A stretch of 34,311 bases of DNA from Candidatus Acidiferrales bacterium (GCA_030037435.1 JASHRI010000063.1:1-34311); one strand, 5' to 3'. Counted from the first letter of the stretch, positions 1-8,465 are shown. The notes: generated from the sequence alone by a model not told the origin. Translations and numbers: made by a program.

Positions 1-1
1 C

Positions 2-610
2 TCGGCGTTTCATTTCATGAACGCGTACACGGAAGGGAAATTGGTGCATCTCGATTTCGGCGTGGGCAAATATGCTCCGTTTCCGTTCATTCAGGAGGCG
101 TCGCATATCCATCCGACCGCGGAGGATTTCGCGTTCGGGCGCGTAGTGCGCTGGAGCTTTGATATGTCGAAGCCGGGCGAAAAATTCGAGGAGTACAAGC
201 TCGCGCCCTCGGGTGATTTTCCGCGCATCGCCAACAACGTTCACATGAAGGACTACTCGATCGGCTACTACGAGCGATTCGATCCCGAAGCCGGCCGTCC
301 ACTGATCGCAGGGCCAGTGGGCGCGGGATTCAATACGCTGAGCCGGCTGGAAGTGAAGAGCGGCAAACTGAAGTCATGGCACTCAGATCGGCCCGTGACG
401 ATTCAAGAGGAAGTGCACATTCCGTCGAAGACGCCGGGGCACGAAGGGTATTTGGCGCTAGTGGCCGATCTGCATGATACGCAGCTCTCGGACGTGCTGG
501 TGTTTGAGGCGGAGCACGTCGACAAAGGGCCCATCGCGACGGCTCATTTGCCGCTGCGACTGCGCAATCAGGTGCATGGCAACTGGGTGCAGGCGGAAGA
601 ACTGCAATAG
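2..610 (+). CDS. Carotenoid oxygenase family protein (RPE65/lignostilbene dioxygenase type), C-terminal part
   Basis: This is the C-terminal third of a non-haem Fe(II) oxygenase that cleaves a C=C bond of a carotenoid, apocarotenoid or stilbene. The reading frame is already open at base 2 and begins SAFHFMNAYTEG, so the ATG at 17 (inside FHFMNA) is internal and not the start. FHFxNAY is the conserved segment carrying one of the four iron-binding histidines of the family. The last iron histidine is in RLRNQVHGNW near the C-terminus, the usual ending. EEVHIPSKTPGHEGYL and the following DTQLSDVLVFEAEH segment also fit the seven-bladed propeller fold. The 5' part, with the other two histidines, lies outside the window. 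An MFS transporter follows 72 bp downstream in the same direction and could move the substrate or product. Substrate cannot be told from this fragment. Confidence 0.9.
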   Translation, partial: SAFHFMNAYTEGKLVHLDFGVGKYAPFPFIQEASHIHPTAEDFAFGRVVRWSFDMSKPGEKFEEYKLAPSGDFPRIANNVHMKDYSIGYYERFDPEAGRPLIAGPVGAGFNTLSRLEVKSGKLKSWHSDRPVTIQEEVHIPSKTPGHEGYLALVADLHDTQLSDVLVFEAEHVDKGPIATAHLPLRLRNQVHGNWVQAEELQ

Positions 611-682
611 GCGAGACTGCGCCAAAGCTGGGCCAGTCACCGGGATTTCGATTTACAATTTTGAACGAATAGCAGGAGCCAA

Positions 683-1975
683 ATGACGCGCCAGACGGAG
701 TTTTACGGCTGGAAGCTGCTCGCGGTCTTTTGGGTCATCATTTTCACCGCGTTTTCGTTCCCACTTTTCGGCGCGGCGAGCGTCGTGAATCCGGTAATGG
801 CCAAGGATCTGCACCTCGATCGCAGCGCTTTGGGCCTTGCCTACGGACTTTTCCAGTGGATGGTGGGGCTGCCCGCACCGCTGGTCGCGATCTGCATCAA
901 CAAAAAGGGTGTGAGGTTCACGGCCACGCTCGGCTGCCTGATCATCCTGGCGGGCGCGCTGCTGATGGTGTTTGTGGTTCGCACCAGTTGGCAGGTGGAT
1001 GTGGTGTTCAGCGGGGTGGTCGGTTTCGGCGCTCTATGCGCGGGAGTGCTGGGCGCGCAATCGTGTATCGGACAGTGGTTTGTGAAAGGAAAGGCGCGGG
1101 CAATCACGCTGGTCCAGACCGGCAGCGCGATCGGAGGCTTCGCGGCCGCACCGCTGCTCACTTTCGTGATCGGCCGCTTCGGCGGCAACTGGCGCGCCGG
1201 ATGGTGGGTGATCGCCGGGCTCAGTCTTTTCGCGGCGCTGCTTGCCGTGTTCTTCATCAAGGAGAAGCCTGCGGATCTTGGCCAGGTGCCGGATGGAGAG
1301 GTGGTCGCAGCTCAATCGTCGGCCGCAGCCAGCGCACCTTCGAAGGTCGTCTACAAGGCCGCTGAGGACTGGACCTTCGGCGACGCGTTTCGACGTCCAG
1401 CGATCTGGCTGATTCTGTTTGCAAGCCTTGGAATCAGTGCAGGCTATCCTCTATTCATCGCGCAAGGCATGGATCACCTGCGCGATTTGGGTTATAGCGC
1501 GCCGCAAGCGGCATTCTCGATTTCGGTGATGCTGATTTCAGCGCTCGCGGGGCAGTTGATCGTGATTGTGTGGGGCGACGTCATCGAGCCGCGGCTGATC
1601 TGGGCCGTCGCTTCCGTGGTCTTCGGCGTGGGGATGATGCTCGCGCTTAATGCCAGCGGAACGATCGGATTGTATTTGTACGCGATCTGTCTCGGCGTCG
1701 GATTCGGAGCGTCGTTTGCGTGCCTGATGACGCTGCCCGCGAACTATTTCGGCGCGAAGGCCTATGCTTCGATACTCGGCGTGCTCATCGCTGTGGGCAC
1801 GACCGCGGGATTCGCGGGTCCTTATCTCGGGGGAATCGTCTACGATCGCTACTCGAGCTACGCGTACGCCTTCTATTCTGTGACAGCGCTTTGCTTCCTT
1901 GCAGCCGTTGCGGTGCTGTTTGCCACGCCCCCCATACGGAGGACCGCGCCGTCCCTCGCGCCCGCTATCGACTAG
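683..1975 (+). CDS. MFS transporter (monocarboxylate/oxalate:formate antiporter-like)
   Basis: This is a 430-residue inner-membrane protein with about 12 hydrophobic segments in two halves, joined by a polar Ala/Ser-rich loop near residues 200-235. The N-terminal FYGWKLLAVFWVIIF resembles the FYGW(W/R) opening of the monocarboxylate and oxalate:formate antiporter branch of the major facilitator superfamily. This branch moves small organic anions, but the substrate here is unknown. The start is supported by an AGGAG ribosome site just upstream of the ATG. It follows the carotenoid oxygenase by 72 bp and may share its transcript. Its stop codon overlaps the stop of the convergent gene within a shared CTAG, so no room is left for a separate terminator. 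Confidence 0.85.
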   Translation: MTRQTEFYGWKLLAVFWVIIFTAFSFPLFGAASVVNPVMAKDLHLDRSALGLAYGLFQWMVGLPAPLVAICINKKGVRFTATLGCLIILAGALLMVFVVRTSWQVDVVFSGVVGFGALCAGVLGAQSCIGQWFVKGKARAITLVQTGSAIGGFAAAPLLTFVIGRFGGNWRAGWWVIAGLSLFAALLAVFFIKEKPADLGQVPDGEVVAAQSSAAASAPSKVVYKAAEDWTFGDAFRRPAIWLILFASLGISAGYPLFIAQGMDHLRDLGYSAPQAAFSISVMLISALAGQLIVIVWGDVIEPRLIWAVASVVFGVGMMLALNASGTIGLYLYAICLGVGFGASFACLMTLPANYFGAKAYASILGVLIAVGTTAGFAGPYLGGIVYDRYSSYAYAFYSVTALCFLAAVAVLFATPPIRRTAPSLAPAID

Positions 1976-3033
1976 CGCTTTGCTTCTTTCGCCGGCAGAT
2001 TCGGAGTCAGCTTCTTAATCACAAATTCCTGCAGGACGTTCGCGCCGGCGGTGGCTCCGATTCCAATTAGCGCGCTTTCAAAGGTCAGAGCGGCTCCATT
2101 TCGGTTCTCGGCTGGATAGTAAGCGTTGGAAATTGCGCCCGCACCAAGGTTCCCAAAAATATTCGAGTAATTCGCCTGCCAACGCCCGTTGTCGCCTTTG
2201 CAGATCACAGAGGTAGCCAAGGCGTAGAGCATACGCGAGCGCCAGCCGCCAGTTCCCTTGTAGAAATAGCGCGGGTCCTGTTTGAGCAGCGATGGCAGCA
2301 CCGCGCCGCCCAGGAACGTGCCGATCACCGTGTCGCCATATGAGGCGCCATAGCGCCGGCCATAACCCGCCCAGCCGCGACCGTATCCGCTGAACTCATT
2401 CTGTTCCTGTTGAATGCCCGCGATGCCCGCCACCAGGCCGAAAGTGACCGGGTCAATCGACGTTTTCCATGCGAGGCTGAATTTTTGTTTCGTGCTGAGA
2501 GGAGCCGCATTGGGAATGTAGGTGACGTAAAAATTCGGAACGAACGCGAGAACTCGTTGTTTCTCCTCTTCTGTGATTTGATCTTGCGCCTCTTCGGCGG
2601 GCGAGGGCGTCACAGTCACCTGGGTGACCTCAGGCGCGAGCGTCAAAGCAACCGGCGTGGCGACATAGCTCTCGCCCGAATGCAGGGTCCCGCCGGAGGT
2701 TTGCGTTTCAAAACCTGGGGCCGTAATGCTGAGTTTAAATGGGCCGGGAACCACGTTTGGAAACGAGAACTGCCCGTCGGTCCCCGTGACGGCATCCGGC
2801 GTTGCTGCGCGACCATCTCCAGTGAGGCTGACCCGGGCGCCGACGACGGCGGCCCCGCTCTGGTCGACGACCCTTCCCGAGATGTTTCCCGCCAATTGCT
2901 CGGAGGGAGACTGCGCCAGGACGGGAAAGCCGGCCATCAAAAGGCCCAGGCAAGCAAAACCCAGAGCGGGAATGACGGACCTTTTTGTGTTTCGGCGCAG
3001 GAGTTTCCGCGGCGAGATCCTCGCGAGATTCAC
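1972..3033 (-). CDS. Secreted protein with carboxypeptidase-regulatory-like domain and conserved C-terminal domain of unknown function
   Basis: The product is 353 residues. A basic N-terminus and a hydrophobic segment (VIPALGFACLGLLMAGFPVLAQ) form a signal peptide ending near residue 41. A CarboxypepD_reg-like beta-sandwich follows (about 50-135: ISGRVVDQSGAAVVGARVSL...GTDGQFSFPNVVPG...). The rest is an alpha/Gly-rich domain (about 165-345) with FVPNFYVTYIPNAAPLSTKQKF, a GYGRGWAGYGRRYGASY stretch and LPSLLKQDPRYFYKGTGGW. From memory, this two-domain layout recurs in acidobacterial genomes, where the same N-terminal domain also heads TonB-dependent receptors. The function is unknown; an envelope location is likely. 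No beta-barrel or catalytic motif is visible. It is convergent with the MFS gene and its start faces a 470-bp intergenic region. Confidence 0.75.
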   Translation of the reverse strand: MNLARISPRKLLRRNTKRSVIPALGFACLGLLMAGFPVLAQSPSEQLAGNISGRVVDQSGAAVVGARVSLTGDGRAATPDAVTGTDGQFSFPNVVPGPFKLSITAPGFETQTSGGTLHSGESYVATPVALTLAPEVTQVTVTPSPAEEAQDQITEEEKQRVLAFVPNFYVTYIPNAAPLSTKQKFSLAWKTSIDPVTFGLVAGIAGIQQEQNEFSGYGRGWAGYGRRYGASYGDTVIGTFLGGAVLPSLLKQDPRYFYKGTGGWRSRMLYALATSVICKGDNGRWQANYSNIFGNLGAGAISNAYYPAENRNGAALTFESALIGIGATAGANVLQEFVIKKLTPNLPAKEAKR

Positions 3034-3504
3034 AGTATGACCTTTCTCCGACCTCCAGCCTTCTGACTCGACCGCGCCAACTTAGGTTGCCCGCCACAGC
3101 GATGGATATCGTGCGATTTCGGCAACGGCAACGACGAGAATCGGGCGCCCTTATCAGAATAAGCGTCATTCGATTCAGGCAGCGGAAGGCGTATTGAATC
3201 GGTAATGGGGACCTACGTCGGCCATGCGCAATAGACCTAAATCTTGCCGGAGAGATTGTCGATTTTTAACGCCAAGCAGACCTTACGAACACCCCTAGAA
3301 CACTTGACAGTTGCGAAACCAAAGACCCTCCCCTAGTGTCGCGCCAAATGGACGCTCGTGAAGCTCGCGCGGCACGTTGAGGCGTTTGCGTCTCGCGTGT
3401 GCGCGAGGACGTCGTGTCTTGCCGTTTCGCATCGTAGAGCGTTCCCATCACCAGCGGTGTTACACGAGTGGCAGCCCAGCCACCACTCTGAGGAGAAAGC
3501 CGAA
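3034..3504. other. Intergenic region between divergent genes; possible leader of the TRIC gene
   Basis: No convincing gene lies in these 471 bases. The ORF extending the TRIC frame upstream to 3358 gives a polar, Cys/His-rich peptide unlike the family and is not credited. Visible elements are a lone TTGACA (3304-3309) without a good -10 box at the right distance, CCCCTAG repeated at 3292-3298 and 3330-3336 on either side of it, and an inverted repeat GAGTGG...CCACTC (3466-3488) just before the AGGAG ribosome site at 3491. The last could influence translation of the TRIC gene. None of these is assigned to a known regulator. Confidence 0.35.
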
Positions 3505-4179
3505 ATGACGCTGCCGAGTTTTCCGAACGTGGACTTATTCTCCGCGGGTATCAACGCCTTGAATGGAGTGCTCGTGGCGCGCAATCCTTCGCACGACCGC
3601 GGCTACACGGTGGTGGGATTGCTGATCATGGCGTTTTTCGGCGGCATCGGGGGCGGCGTGTCGCGAGACGTGCTGCTCAACGAGCTGCCTTCGCCTTTCA
3701 AGAGTGTCGAATATCTTGTCGTATGCCTTCTGATGGGCCTGCTGGGGCTAGCAATTTATCGCTACGCAGAATCGCGCGAGGAGGGTTTCCGAAAGCGGAC
3801 GCTGGCGTACTTCAAGTCCTTCACGCTTCCCTGGTTTGCAATTCTGGGGGCGCATAAGGCGCTCGACCACAATCTGGGGATTTACGCCGCGATCCTGATT
3901 GGCGTGATCGCCACGGTGTCCGGCGGAGTTTTCATCGATGTCTTGTCCGGGGTCACGCCAGAGATTCTAGTGCCTTGCGAGCACGTCGTCACGACGGCCG
4001 TGCTGGCCGGTGGGGTCTACTCGGTGCTTGCGCTGTACGAGAAGAACAGCGCCACGTTTTTTCCCGTCACGCTGATCTCGGTACTTGTTGCGTTCGTCTT
4101 CCGCGTGTTCGCGGTCCGCGAGCACTGGGCGCAAATAGTCCCCTATGTGCCTGCTGCCGGGCCAGCCACGCGGGCGTGA
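3505..4179 (+). CDS. TRIC-type (UPF0126/YadS-like) trimeric cation channel family membrane protein
   Basis: The gene encodes a 224-residue inner-membrane protein with about seven hydrophobic helices. The family signature is clear: FFGGIGGGVSRDVLLNELPSPF, the glycine-rich kinked helix with the RDxLL motif, and a second internal repeat AILIGVIATVSGGVFIDVLSGVTPEIL. This matches the bacterial homologues of eukaryotic TRIC channels, which conduct monovalent cations. The ATG at 3505 is chosen because AGGAG (3491-3495) sits 9 bases upstream and the protein then begins, as usual, in the first membrane region (LFSAGINALNGVLVARN). The ORF-track start at 3358 would add 49 implausible residues. An unrelated small membrane protein follows 72 bp downstream. 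The physiological ion is not evident from sequence. Confidence 0.85.
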   Translation: MTLPSFPNVDLFSAGINALNGVLVARNPSHDRGYTVVGLLIMAFFGGIGGGVSRDVLLNELPSPFKSVEYLVVCLLMGLLGLAIYRYAESREEGFRKRTLAYFKSFTLPWFAILGAHKALDHNLGIYAAILIGVIATVSGGVFIDVLSGVTPEILVPCEHVVTTAVLAGGVYSVLALYEKNSATFFPVTLISVLVAFVFRVFAVREHWAQIVPYVPAAGPATRA

Positions 4180-4251
4180 GCATGATTCGCTGATGAAGCG
4201 GCGGCTTTTACAGATCGTATAGCCGCTGAGTTCGTAGAAAGGAAATATTCC

Positions 4252-4680
4252 ATGGACGGCATGTGGGCCCGAGTCGCAACTAACTTGATCGCGCGCGTGA
4301 GCGGGCCGATGAAATTTAGATTGGTGCTTCAGCCAGCAATGGCAGCGTTCTTCGCGATTCGCTCGGGGTTGGCGGACGCCCGAAGAGGCGATCCGCCATA
4401 TTTCTGGGCCATCTGCACGGAACCCGGCCATCGTGACTATCTGCTGAAGGACGGGTGGAAAAGCGTCGGGAGGGTGTTCATTCTCGCGGTGGCGATGGAC
4501 GTTGTCTACCAGCTCATTGTGTTGCACTTCGTATACCCAGGAGAAGCGCTCATCGTTGCTTTTGTCCTGGCGATTTTGCCGTATCTGATTTTGCGCGGAC
4601 TGATCACGCGTTGGGCGCGAAGGAAGGACGCGGCGTCGCCGCGACCGACCACTCGCCTGAGCAATGTCCGCCGAGCCTAG
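4252..4680 (+). CDS. Small membrane protein of unknown function
   Basis: The product is 142 residues. An amphipathic N-terminal region (RVSGPMKFRLVLQPAMAAFFAIRSGLADARRGDPPYFW) precedes two hydrophobic segments (about 79-95, VFILAVAMDVVYQLIVL, and 99-117, GEALIVAFVLAILPYLIL), and the tail is basic (RWARRKDAASPRPTTRLSNVRRA). I recall similar short proteins with an LQPxMAxxxAIRxGLxDAR...PPYFW pattern in soil bacteria, annotated only as hypothetical, and I do not know a function. The start has AAAGGAAAT close upstream. It ends 6 bp before the DUF202 gene, which suggests co-transcription and translational coupling. Confidence 0.7.
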   Translation: MDGMWARVATNLIARVSGPMKFRLVLQPAMAAFFAIRSGLADARRGDPPYFWAICTEPGHRDYLLKDGWKSVGRVFILAVAMDVVYQLIVLHFVYPGEALIVAFVLAILPYLILRGLITRWARRKDAASPRPTTRLSNVRRA

Positions 4681-4686
4681 CGGAAA

Positions 4687-5094
4687 ATGGCACCAAATGA
4701 CACGACAACGACTCTTTCGGAAAGACGAACCGATCTGGCCACCCGACGCACGCTGATCGCTGCGGAAAGAACACTGATGGCGTGGATCCGAACTGCGATT
4801 TCGATGATCGGGTTTGGGTTCACCATTTTCAAGTTCTTCCAGTACGTGCCAGAGCAACTTGCGAGTGGAACGGTTCGTCACCCGGAAGCCCCTCGAAATT
4901 TAGGGTTGACGCTTGTTGCTCTGGGAACCCTCGCGTTAGGGGCTGCCGCCTTTCAGCATCGGAGCCTTCTAAAGGATATTGGTCTCTCCCAGATACGCCA
5001 CGTATGGTCCATCTCTTTCGCAGTCGCGATTGCGGTGGTTTTTATTGGACTACTGGCGTTTTGGGGAATTCTAACGCGCCAGGGACCCTTTTAG
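4687..5094 (+). CDS. DUF202 family (YidH-like) membrane protein
   Basis: The product is 135 residues with three predicted membrane helices. The N-terminal LATRRTLIAAERTLMAWIRTAISMIGFGFTIFKFF is the DUF202 signature (xLAxERTxLAWxRTxLxxxxxG), here at residues 18-48. Two further hydrophobic segments follow at about 70-87 (NLGLTLVALGTLALGAAAF) and 108-128. Members are small inner-membrane proteins of unknown function, and no catalytic residues are recognised. It begins 6 bp after the stop of the preceding membrane protein, with GCGGAAA as a weak ribosome site inside that gene's end, so the two are probably translated from one mRNA. Confidence 0.85.
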   Translation: MAPNDTTTTLSERRTDLATRRTLIAAERTLMAWIRTAISMIGFGFTIFKFFQYVPEQLASGTVRHPEAPRNLGLTLVALGTLALGAAAFQHRSLLKDIGLSQIRHVWSISFAVAIAVVFIGLLAFWGILTRQGPF

Positions 5095-5134
5095 TTTCAC
5101 CTCAGACACCTAAATCTTGTAGAGGAGGATTATC

Positions 5135-5731
5135 GTGAAGGAGTCAATTAGGATAGCAGGTTTGGTCGTTGTCTTTTGTTGGCTGATCGCGGTAGTCGGC
5201 GGAAGCCGATTACTGGCCTCGCAGCAGTCCGCTCAACAGCCCGCGCCCAAGGTGAAAGTGGGCACAGCCGTCGGCACCAAAGCCAACTCGCCCGCCCCTT
5301 CTGCGAACGCTCAGAACAAGAGTCACAAGACATCCGTCGGCAACGGTAAGCTCACCGTGAAGGCTTCGCAGCCCTCATCTTTCTGGACCGAACAAATCGA
5401 TTTGGAGGACGACGGCACCGCAGAGTCCACGGATTTCCTCTACGACGCCAATCGGGGAATCGTCTACGCATACCGGGAAGACGACTTTACGTGCCAGGAT
5501 GGCCAACCAGGTAGAGCAAAGATGATTGAAGCCGTTTATACCAGTGGCAATAAAGCCGGGAAGCCCGTGGGCTCGGGATCCTACGCGGTTAGCCTCAACG
5601 AAGGCCAGTGTGGCGCAAAGGCGGCAGGCGAGTACGGTTGCCGATTCGACGCGAATGGGAATCCAACAGAGTGCGGCCTAGCCACAGTGAACTATGCAAC
5701 CGGTGAGGTCGACATAGCCGTGGCTCAGTAG
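5135..5731 (+). CDS. Exported protein of unknown function, four cysteines
   Basis: The start is GTG at 5135, directly after a textbook ribosome site AGAGGAGG (5121-5128). The protein is 198 residues. It begins with a signal peptide (RIAGLVVVFCWLIAVVGGSRLLA, cleavage near residue 30) and a low-complexity Gln/Pro/Ala/Asn linker to about residue 70. A globular part follows (SFWTEQIDLEDDGTAESTDFLYDANRGIVYAYREDDFTC...) with four cysteines (FTCQDG, GQCGAK, YGCRF, TECGL), which could form two disulfides. The DDGTAE and DANG-like segments are acidic, but I do not claim a calcium site. I do not recognise a family. It lies 40 bp after the DUF202 gene and may be in the same operon. Confidence 0.65.
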   Translation: MKESIRIAGLVVVFCWLIAVVGGSRLLASQQSAQQPAPKVKVGTAVGTKANSPAPSANAQNKSHKTSVGNGKLTVKASQPSSFWTEQIDLEDDGTAESTDFLYDANRGIVYAYREDDFTCQDGQPGRAKMIEAVYTSGNKAGKPVGSGSYAVSLNEGQCGAKAAGEYGCRFDANGNPTECGLATVNYATGEVDIAVAQ

Positions 5732-5933
5732 AACCCGTCGCAGATGTGGTTGATTCACGCGAGCGCCGAGGCGATCTGACCGTCGGCGATTTCTGCGTCC
5801 ATTGGCTGCCCCGGCGCTCGCAAGTGAAATCTCTTTTAGCGTCGTGAGGGTCTTCCGTCGCTTCGTAGTTCTGTCACTTCATTAGCGGGTCCAACAAATT
5901 TGATCAGGTTAATGGTTCTAGTAATTCTGTCAG

Positions 5934-5957
5934 TAGCGCCCCCTTACTGAGGCGCTA
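5934..5957. other. 7-bp inverted repeat upstream of an exported-protein gene
   Basis: TAGCGCC (5934-5940) and GGCGCTA (5951-5957) are perfect inverted repeats with a 10-base spacer, 50 bp upstream of the start at 6008. There is no T-run, so this is not an intrinsic terminator. It may be an operator or an mRNA leader hairpin. The rest of 5732-6007 shows no gene. Confidence 0.35.
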
Positions 5958-6007
5958 AAGTGACGCTCACGCGAAAGACCATGGCCCCCATTGGAGAGGA
6001 AAAAACG

Positions 6008-6628
6008 ATGCGAGTTTTCAATCACGAACTTCCGAGATTTTACGACTTCGCTCTGGGCGGCCTATTGTTGATTGGCTTCCTGGCAGCAGGAGGATCGAAT
6101 AGTTTCGGCCAAGACCGATCAAAACCAGAGACCATCGAAGCCTCTGCGAACGGTACGGGCACACAGCTCGGCGCGGTCGTCGGCGTCACTTTGACCATAT
6201 ACGAGTACTCGACGCCGGCGGCCCGGCAAATATTGGTCCAGGCGTTCGAAAAGGGTCAAAACGCAGGGCTGGTGAATGCGCTAACGAAAATGAGGGCGGT
6301 GGGCCACATAGCCATCACCGGCACGCTTGGCTACGATGTGAGCTTTATCCGAATGTTGCCCACGCCGACTGGACGCAAAATTCGTTTTATAACCAATCGT
6401 CAGCTCCGCAATGCGGAAGTCTATTGGGACACGCAATCTCAATCGTACAACCTAACTGCGGGTGAGTTCGATCTAGACGATAGCGACAAGACGAAGAATA
6501 CGGGCGTCCTTTTTCCCGCGGCGCAGTTGGTGATCGATAAAGAAGGCAAAGTACAGTTCGACCTCAATCAAAATTCTTGGAAACTCACTGACGTCCTCGA
6601 TTGGAAAGGGACGCCAGGAGTCGACTAA
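6008..6628 (+). CDS. Exported protein of unknown function
   Basis: The ATG at 6008 is preferred over the track start at 5960 because GGAGAGG lies about 8 bases upstream and the protein then opens with a clean signal peptide (FYDFALGGLLLIGFLAAGGSNSFGQ, cleavage near residue 35). The mature part of the 206-residue product contains QLGAVVGVTLTIYEYSTPAARQILVQAFEKGQNAGLVNALTKMRAVGHIAITGTLGYDVSFIRMLP, TGRKIRFITNRQL and QLVIDKEGKVQFDLNQNSWKLTDV. I half-recall similar exported proteins of unknown function in acidobacteria, but assign no function. No cysteine or known catalytic motif is present. It stands alone, with more than 240 bp free on both sides. A 7-bp GCGAAGC/GCTTCGC hairpin (6636-6663) follows the stop without a T-run. 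Confidence 0.65.
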   Translation: MRVFNHELPRFYDFALGGLLLIGFLAAGGSNSFGQDRSKPETIEASANGTGTQLGAVVGVTLTIYEYSTPAARQILVQAFEKGQNAGLVNALTKMRAVGHIAITGTLGYDVSFIRMLPTPTGRKIRFITNRQLRNAEVYWDTQSQSYNLTAGEFDLDDSDKTKNTGVLFPAAQLVIDKEGKVQFDLNQNSWKLTDVLDWKGTPGVD

Positions 6629-6875
6629 GACTGCCGCGAAGCGAGCCGCTGAACATGCTTCGCCTCAGAGCTGATCCTCAGGTTCGGAGTTCCCGCACAA
6701 GCTGTCAGACTTGCCAGTTTCGGTCCCTCATCGAAAGACTAATCTACGGGTGTTCGTAAACTGGTTCGTGTAGTTTTTGCGCTTGAAGCAAGGGTGGAAG
6801 GATCCTGCGGCTACTGCGTCGAGTCGCGCCCGAACCCGGCACCAATTTCAACTCAATACACGTAAGGAGAAGAGA

Positions 6876-8453
6876 ATGCCTGCAAAGAAGCCAAATATTC
6901 TGATCCTGTGGGGCGATGACATCGGTACATGGAACATTAGCTACTTCAGTCGCGGCATGATGGGTTACCGCACGAAAAATATTGATCGCGTCGCAAACGA
7001 AGGCGTCGCCTTCACCGACTACTACGGCCAGCAGAGTTGCACAGCTGGGCGCGCGGCGTTCATCTGCGGCCAGAATCCACTGCGCACCGGCCTGACCAAA
7101 GTCGGAATGCCTGGAGCTACTGTAGGACTTCAACCGGAGGATCCGACCATCGCCGATTTGCTCAGACCGCTAGGGTACGCCACCGGTCAATTCGGCAAGA
7201 ACCACCTGGGCGATCGAAACGAATATCTTCCCACGGCGCACGGCTTCGATGAATTCTTCGGCAACCTGTATCACCTGAACGCCGAGGAGGAACCGGAACT
7301 GCCCGACTATCCCAAGGATCCGAAATTCAAGGAGCAGTTCGGACCGCGCGGCGTGCTCCATTGTGTGGCGACCGATAGGGACGATCCAACGGATCAGCCA
7401 CGCTGGGGACGCGTGGGCAAACAGAAAATCACGGATACCGGCCCGCTGACCAAGAAGCGAATGGAGACCATCGATGAGGAGATTACGGCCCACGCTCTCG
7501 ACTGGATGGAAAAGCAGGCGAAAGCCGACAAGCCATTCTTCCTCTGGTACAACTCAACCGCTTGCCACCTTAGAACCCATCTGGCCGACAAGAATCGCGG
7601 AAAGACTGGGCAAGATGACTACAGCGACCGCATGTTTACGCATGACGAACAGATCGGCCAGATGCTCGACAAGCTCGACGAACTCGGGATCGCCGATAAC
7701 ACGTTCGTGATGTATTCCACGGACAATGGCCCGGAGAACGATACGTGGCCAGACGCCGCTAACACCCCCTTCCGCAGCCAGAAGGACACGAATTGGGAAG
7801 GCGCGTGGCGCGTGCCGTGCTTTATGCGCTGGCCCGGCAAGATCAAGGCAGGGACGGTGCTGAATGGCATCGTGTCACACCAAGACATGCTGCCCACGCT
7901 GCTCGCCATAGCTGGTGATCCCAAAATCAACGAGAAGCTCCTGGACGGCTACAAGGTCGGAGACAAAACGTTCAGAGTGCACATCGACGGAATAAACATG
8001 CTGCCGTATATCACCGGCCAGGTGAAGGAAAGCCCCAGGGAAAACTTCTTCTACGTCAGCGATGATGGAGGAATCATGGCGCTTCGCGTTGGCGACTACA
8101 AGCTGGCCTTCGAGGTGCAGCGCTCACTAACGACAAACGTCTGGGCTGAACCCTTTGTTAAGCTGCGTCTCCCACATATTTTCAATCTTCGCCGCGATCC
8201 GTTCGAGCGTGCAGACTTCAACTCGAACGTTTACTGGGATTGGGTCATCAGTCATGCCCCAATGCTCTACTTGGCCCAGGCCGTGGTCGCGTCCCGGATC
8301 GAGGATTTCGTCAAATATCCGCCGCGTCAGAAAGCGGCGTCGTTTAACCTTGACTCCGTTATGGAAGCACTGAAGCCCGCGATGGCGGCGGAGAAAGCAA
8401 AAGAAGCCGCTGCGGCAGAAAAGCAAAAACCCGTGCATGCGGGAGCAAGATAG
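6876..8453 (+). CDS. Arylsulfatase-family sulfatase (formylglycine-dependent), no signal peptide
   Basis: This is a 525-residue hydrolase of the alkaline phosphatase/sulfatase superfamily. The start at 6876 has AAGGAGAAG just upstream and gives the usual beginning PNILILWGDDIG (metal aspartates at residues 14-15). The nucleophile motif is CTAGRA with Cys55, matching C-x-[PA]-x-R, whose Cys is converted to formylglycine. Other family motifs are FGKNHLGD (Lys/His) and STDNGPEND (metal Asp-Asn). No signal peptide or membrane segment is seen, so a cytoplasmic enzyme or a non-Sec route is possible. The last 30 residues are Ala/Lys/Glu-rich. No sulfatase-maturation gene is in the window. The substrate is unknown. 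The upstream extension in the track (6777) adds polar residues and has no ribosome site. Confidence 0.88.
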   Translation: MPAKKPNILILWGDDIGTWNISYFSRGMMGYRTKNIDRVANEGVAFTDYYGQQSCTAGRAAFICGQNPLRTGLTKVGMPGATVGLQPEDPTIADLLRPLGYATGQFGKNHLGDRNEYLPTAHGFDEFFGNLYHLNAEEEPELPDYPKDPKFKEQFGPRGVLHCVATDRDDPTDQPRWGRVGKQKITDTGPLTKKRMETIDEEITAHALDWMEKQAKADKPFFLWYNSTACHLRTHLADKNRGKTGQDDYSDRMFTHDEQIGQMLDKLDELGIADNTFVMYSTDNGPENDTWPDAANTPFRSQKDTNWEGAWRVPCFMRWPGKIKAGTVLNGIVSHQDMLPTLLAIAGDPKINEKLLDGYKVGDKTFRVHIDGINMLPYITGQVKESPRENFFYVSDDGGIMALRVGDYKLAFEVQRSLTTNVWAEPFVKLRLPHIFNLRRDPFERADFNSNVYWDWVISHAPMLYLAQAVVASRIEDFVKYPPRQKAASFNLDSVMEALKPAMAAEKAKEAAAAEKQKPVHAGAR

Positions 8454-8465
8454 TTCAGGGCTGAG

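Noticed and set aside
3304-3309. TTGACA as a promoter for the TRIC gene
   Set aside because: The sequence 16-18 bases downstream (around CCTCCCC) does not resemble a -10 box.
3358-3504. N-terminal extension of the TRIC protein in the ORF track
   Set aside because: The added 49 residues are polar and unlike the family, while the ATG at 3505 has a good ribosome site and the family's normal N-terminus.
3967-4881. 304-residue minus-strand ORF across the TRIC and DUF202 genes
   Set aside because: Overlaps three plus-strand genes with ribosome sites and known or conserved patterns; its own translation is low-complexity Arg/His-rich.
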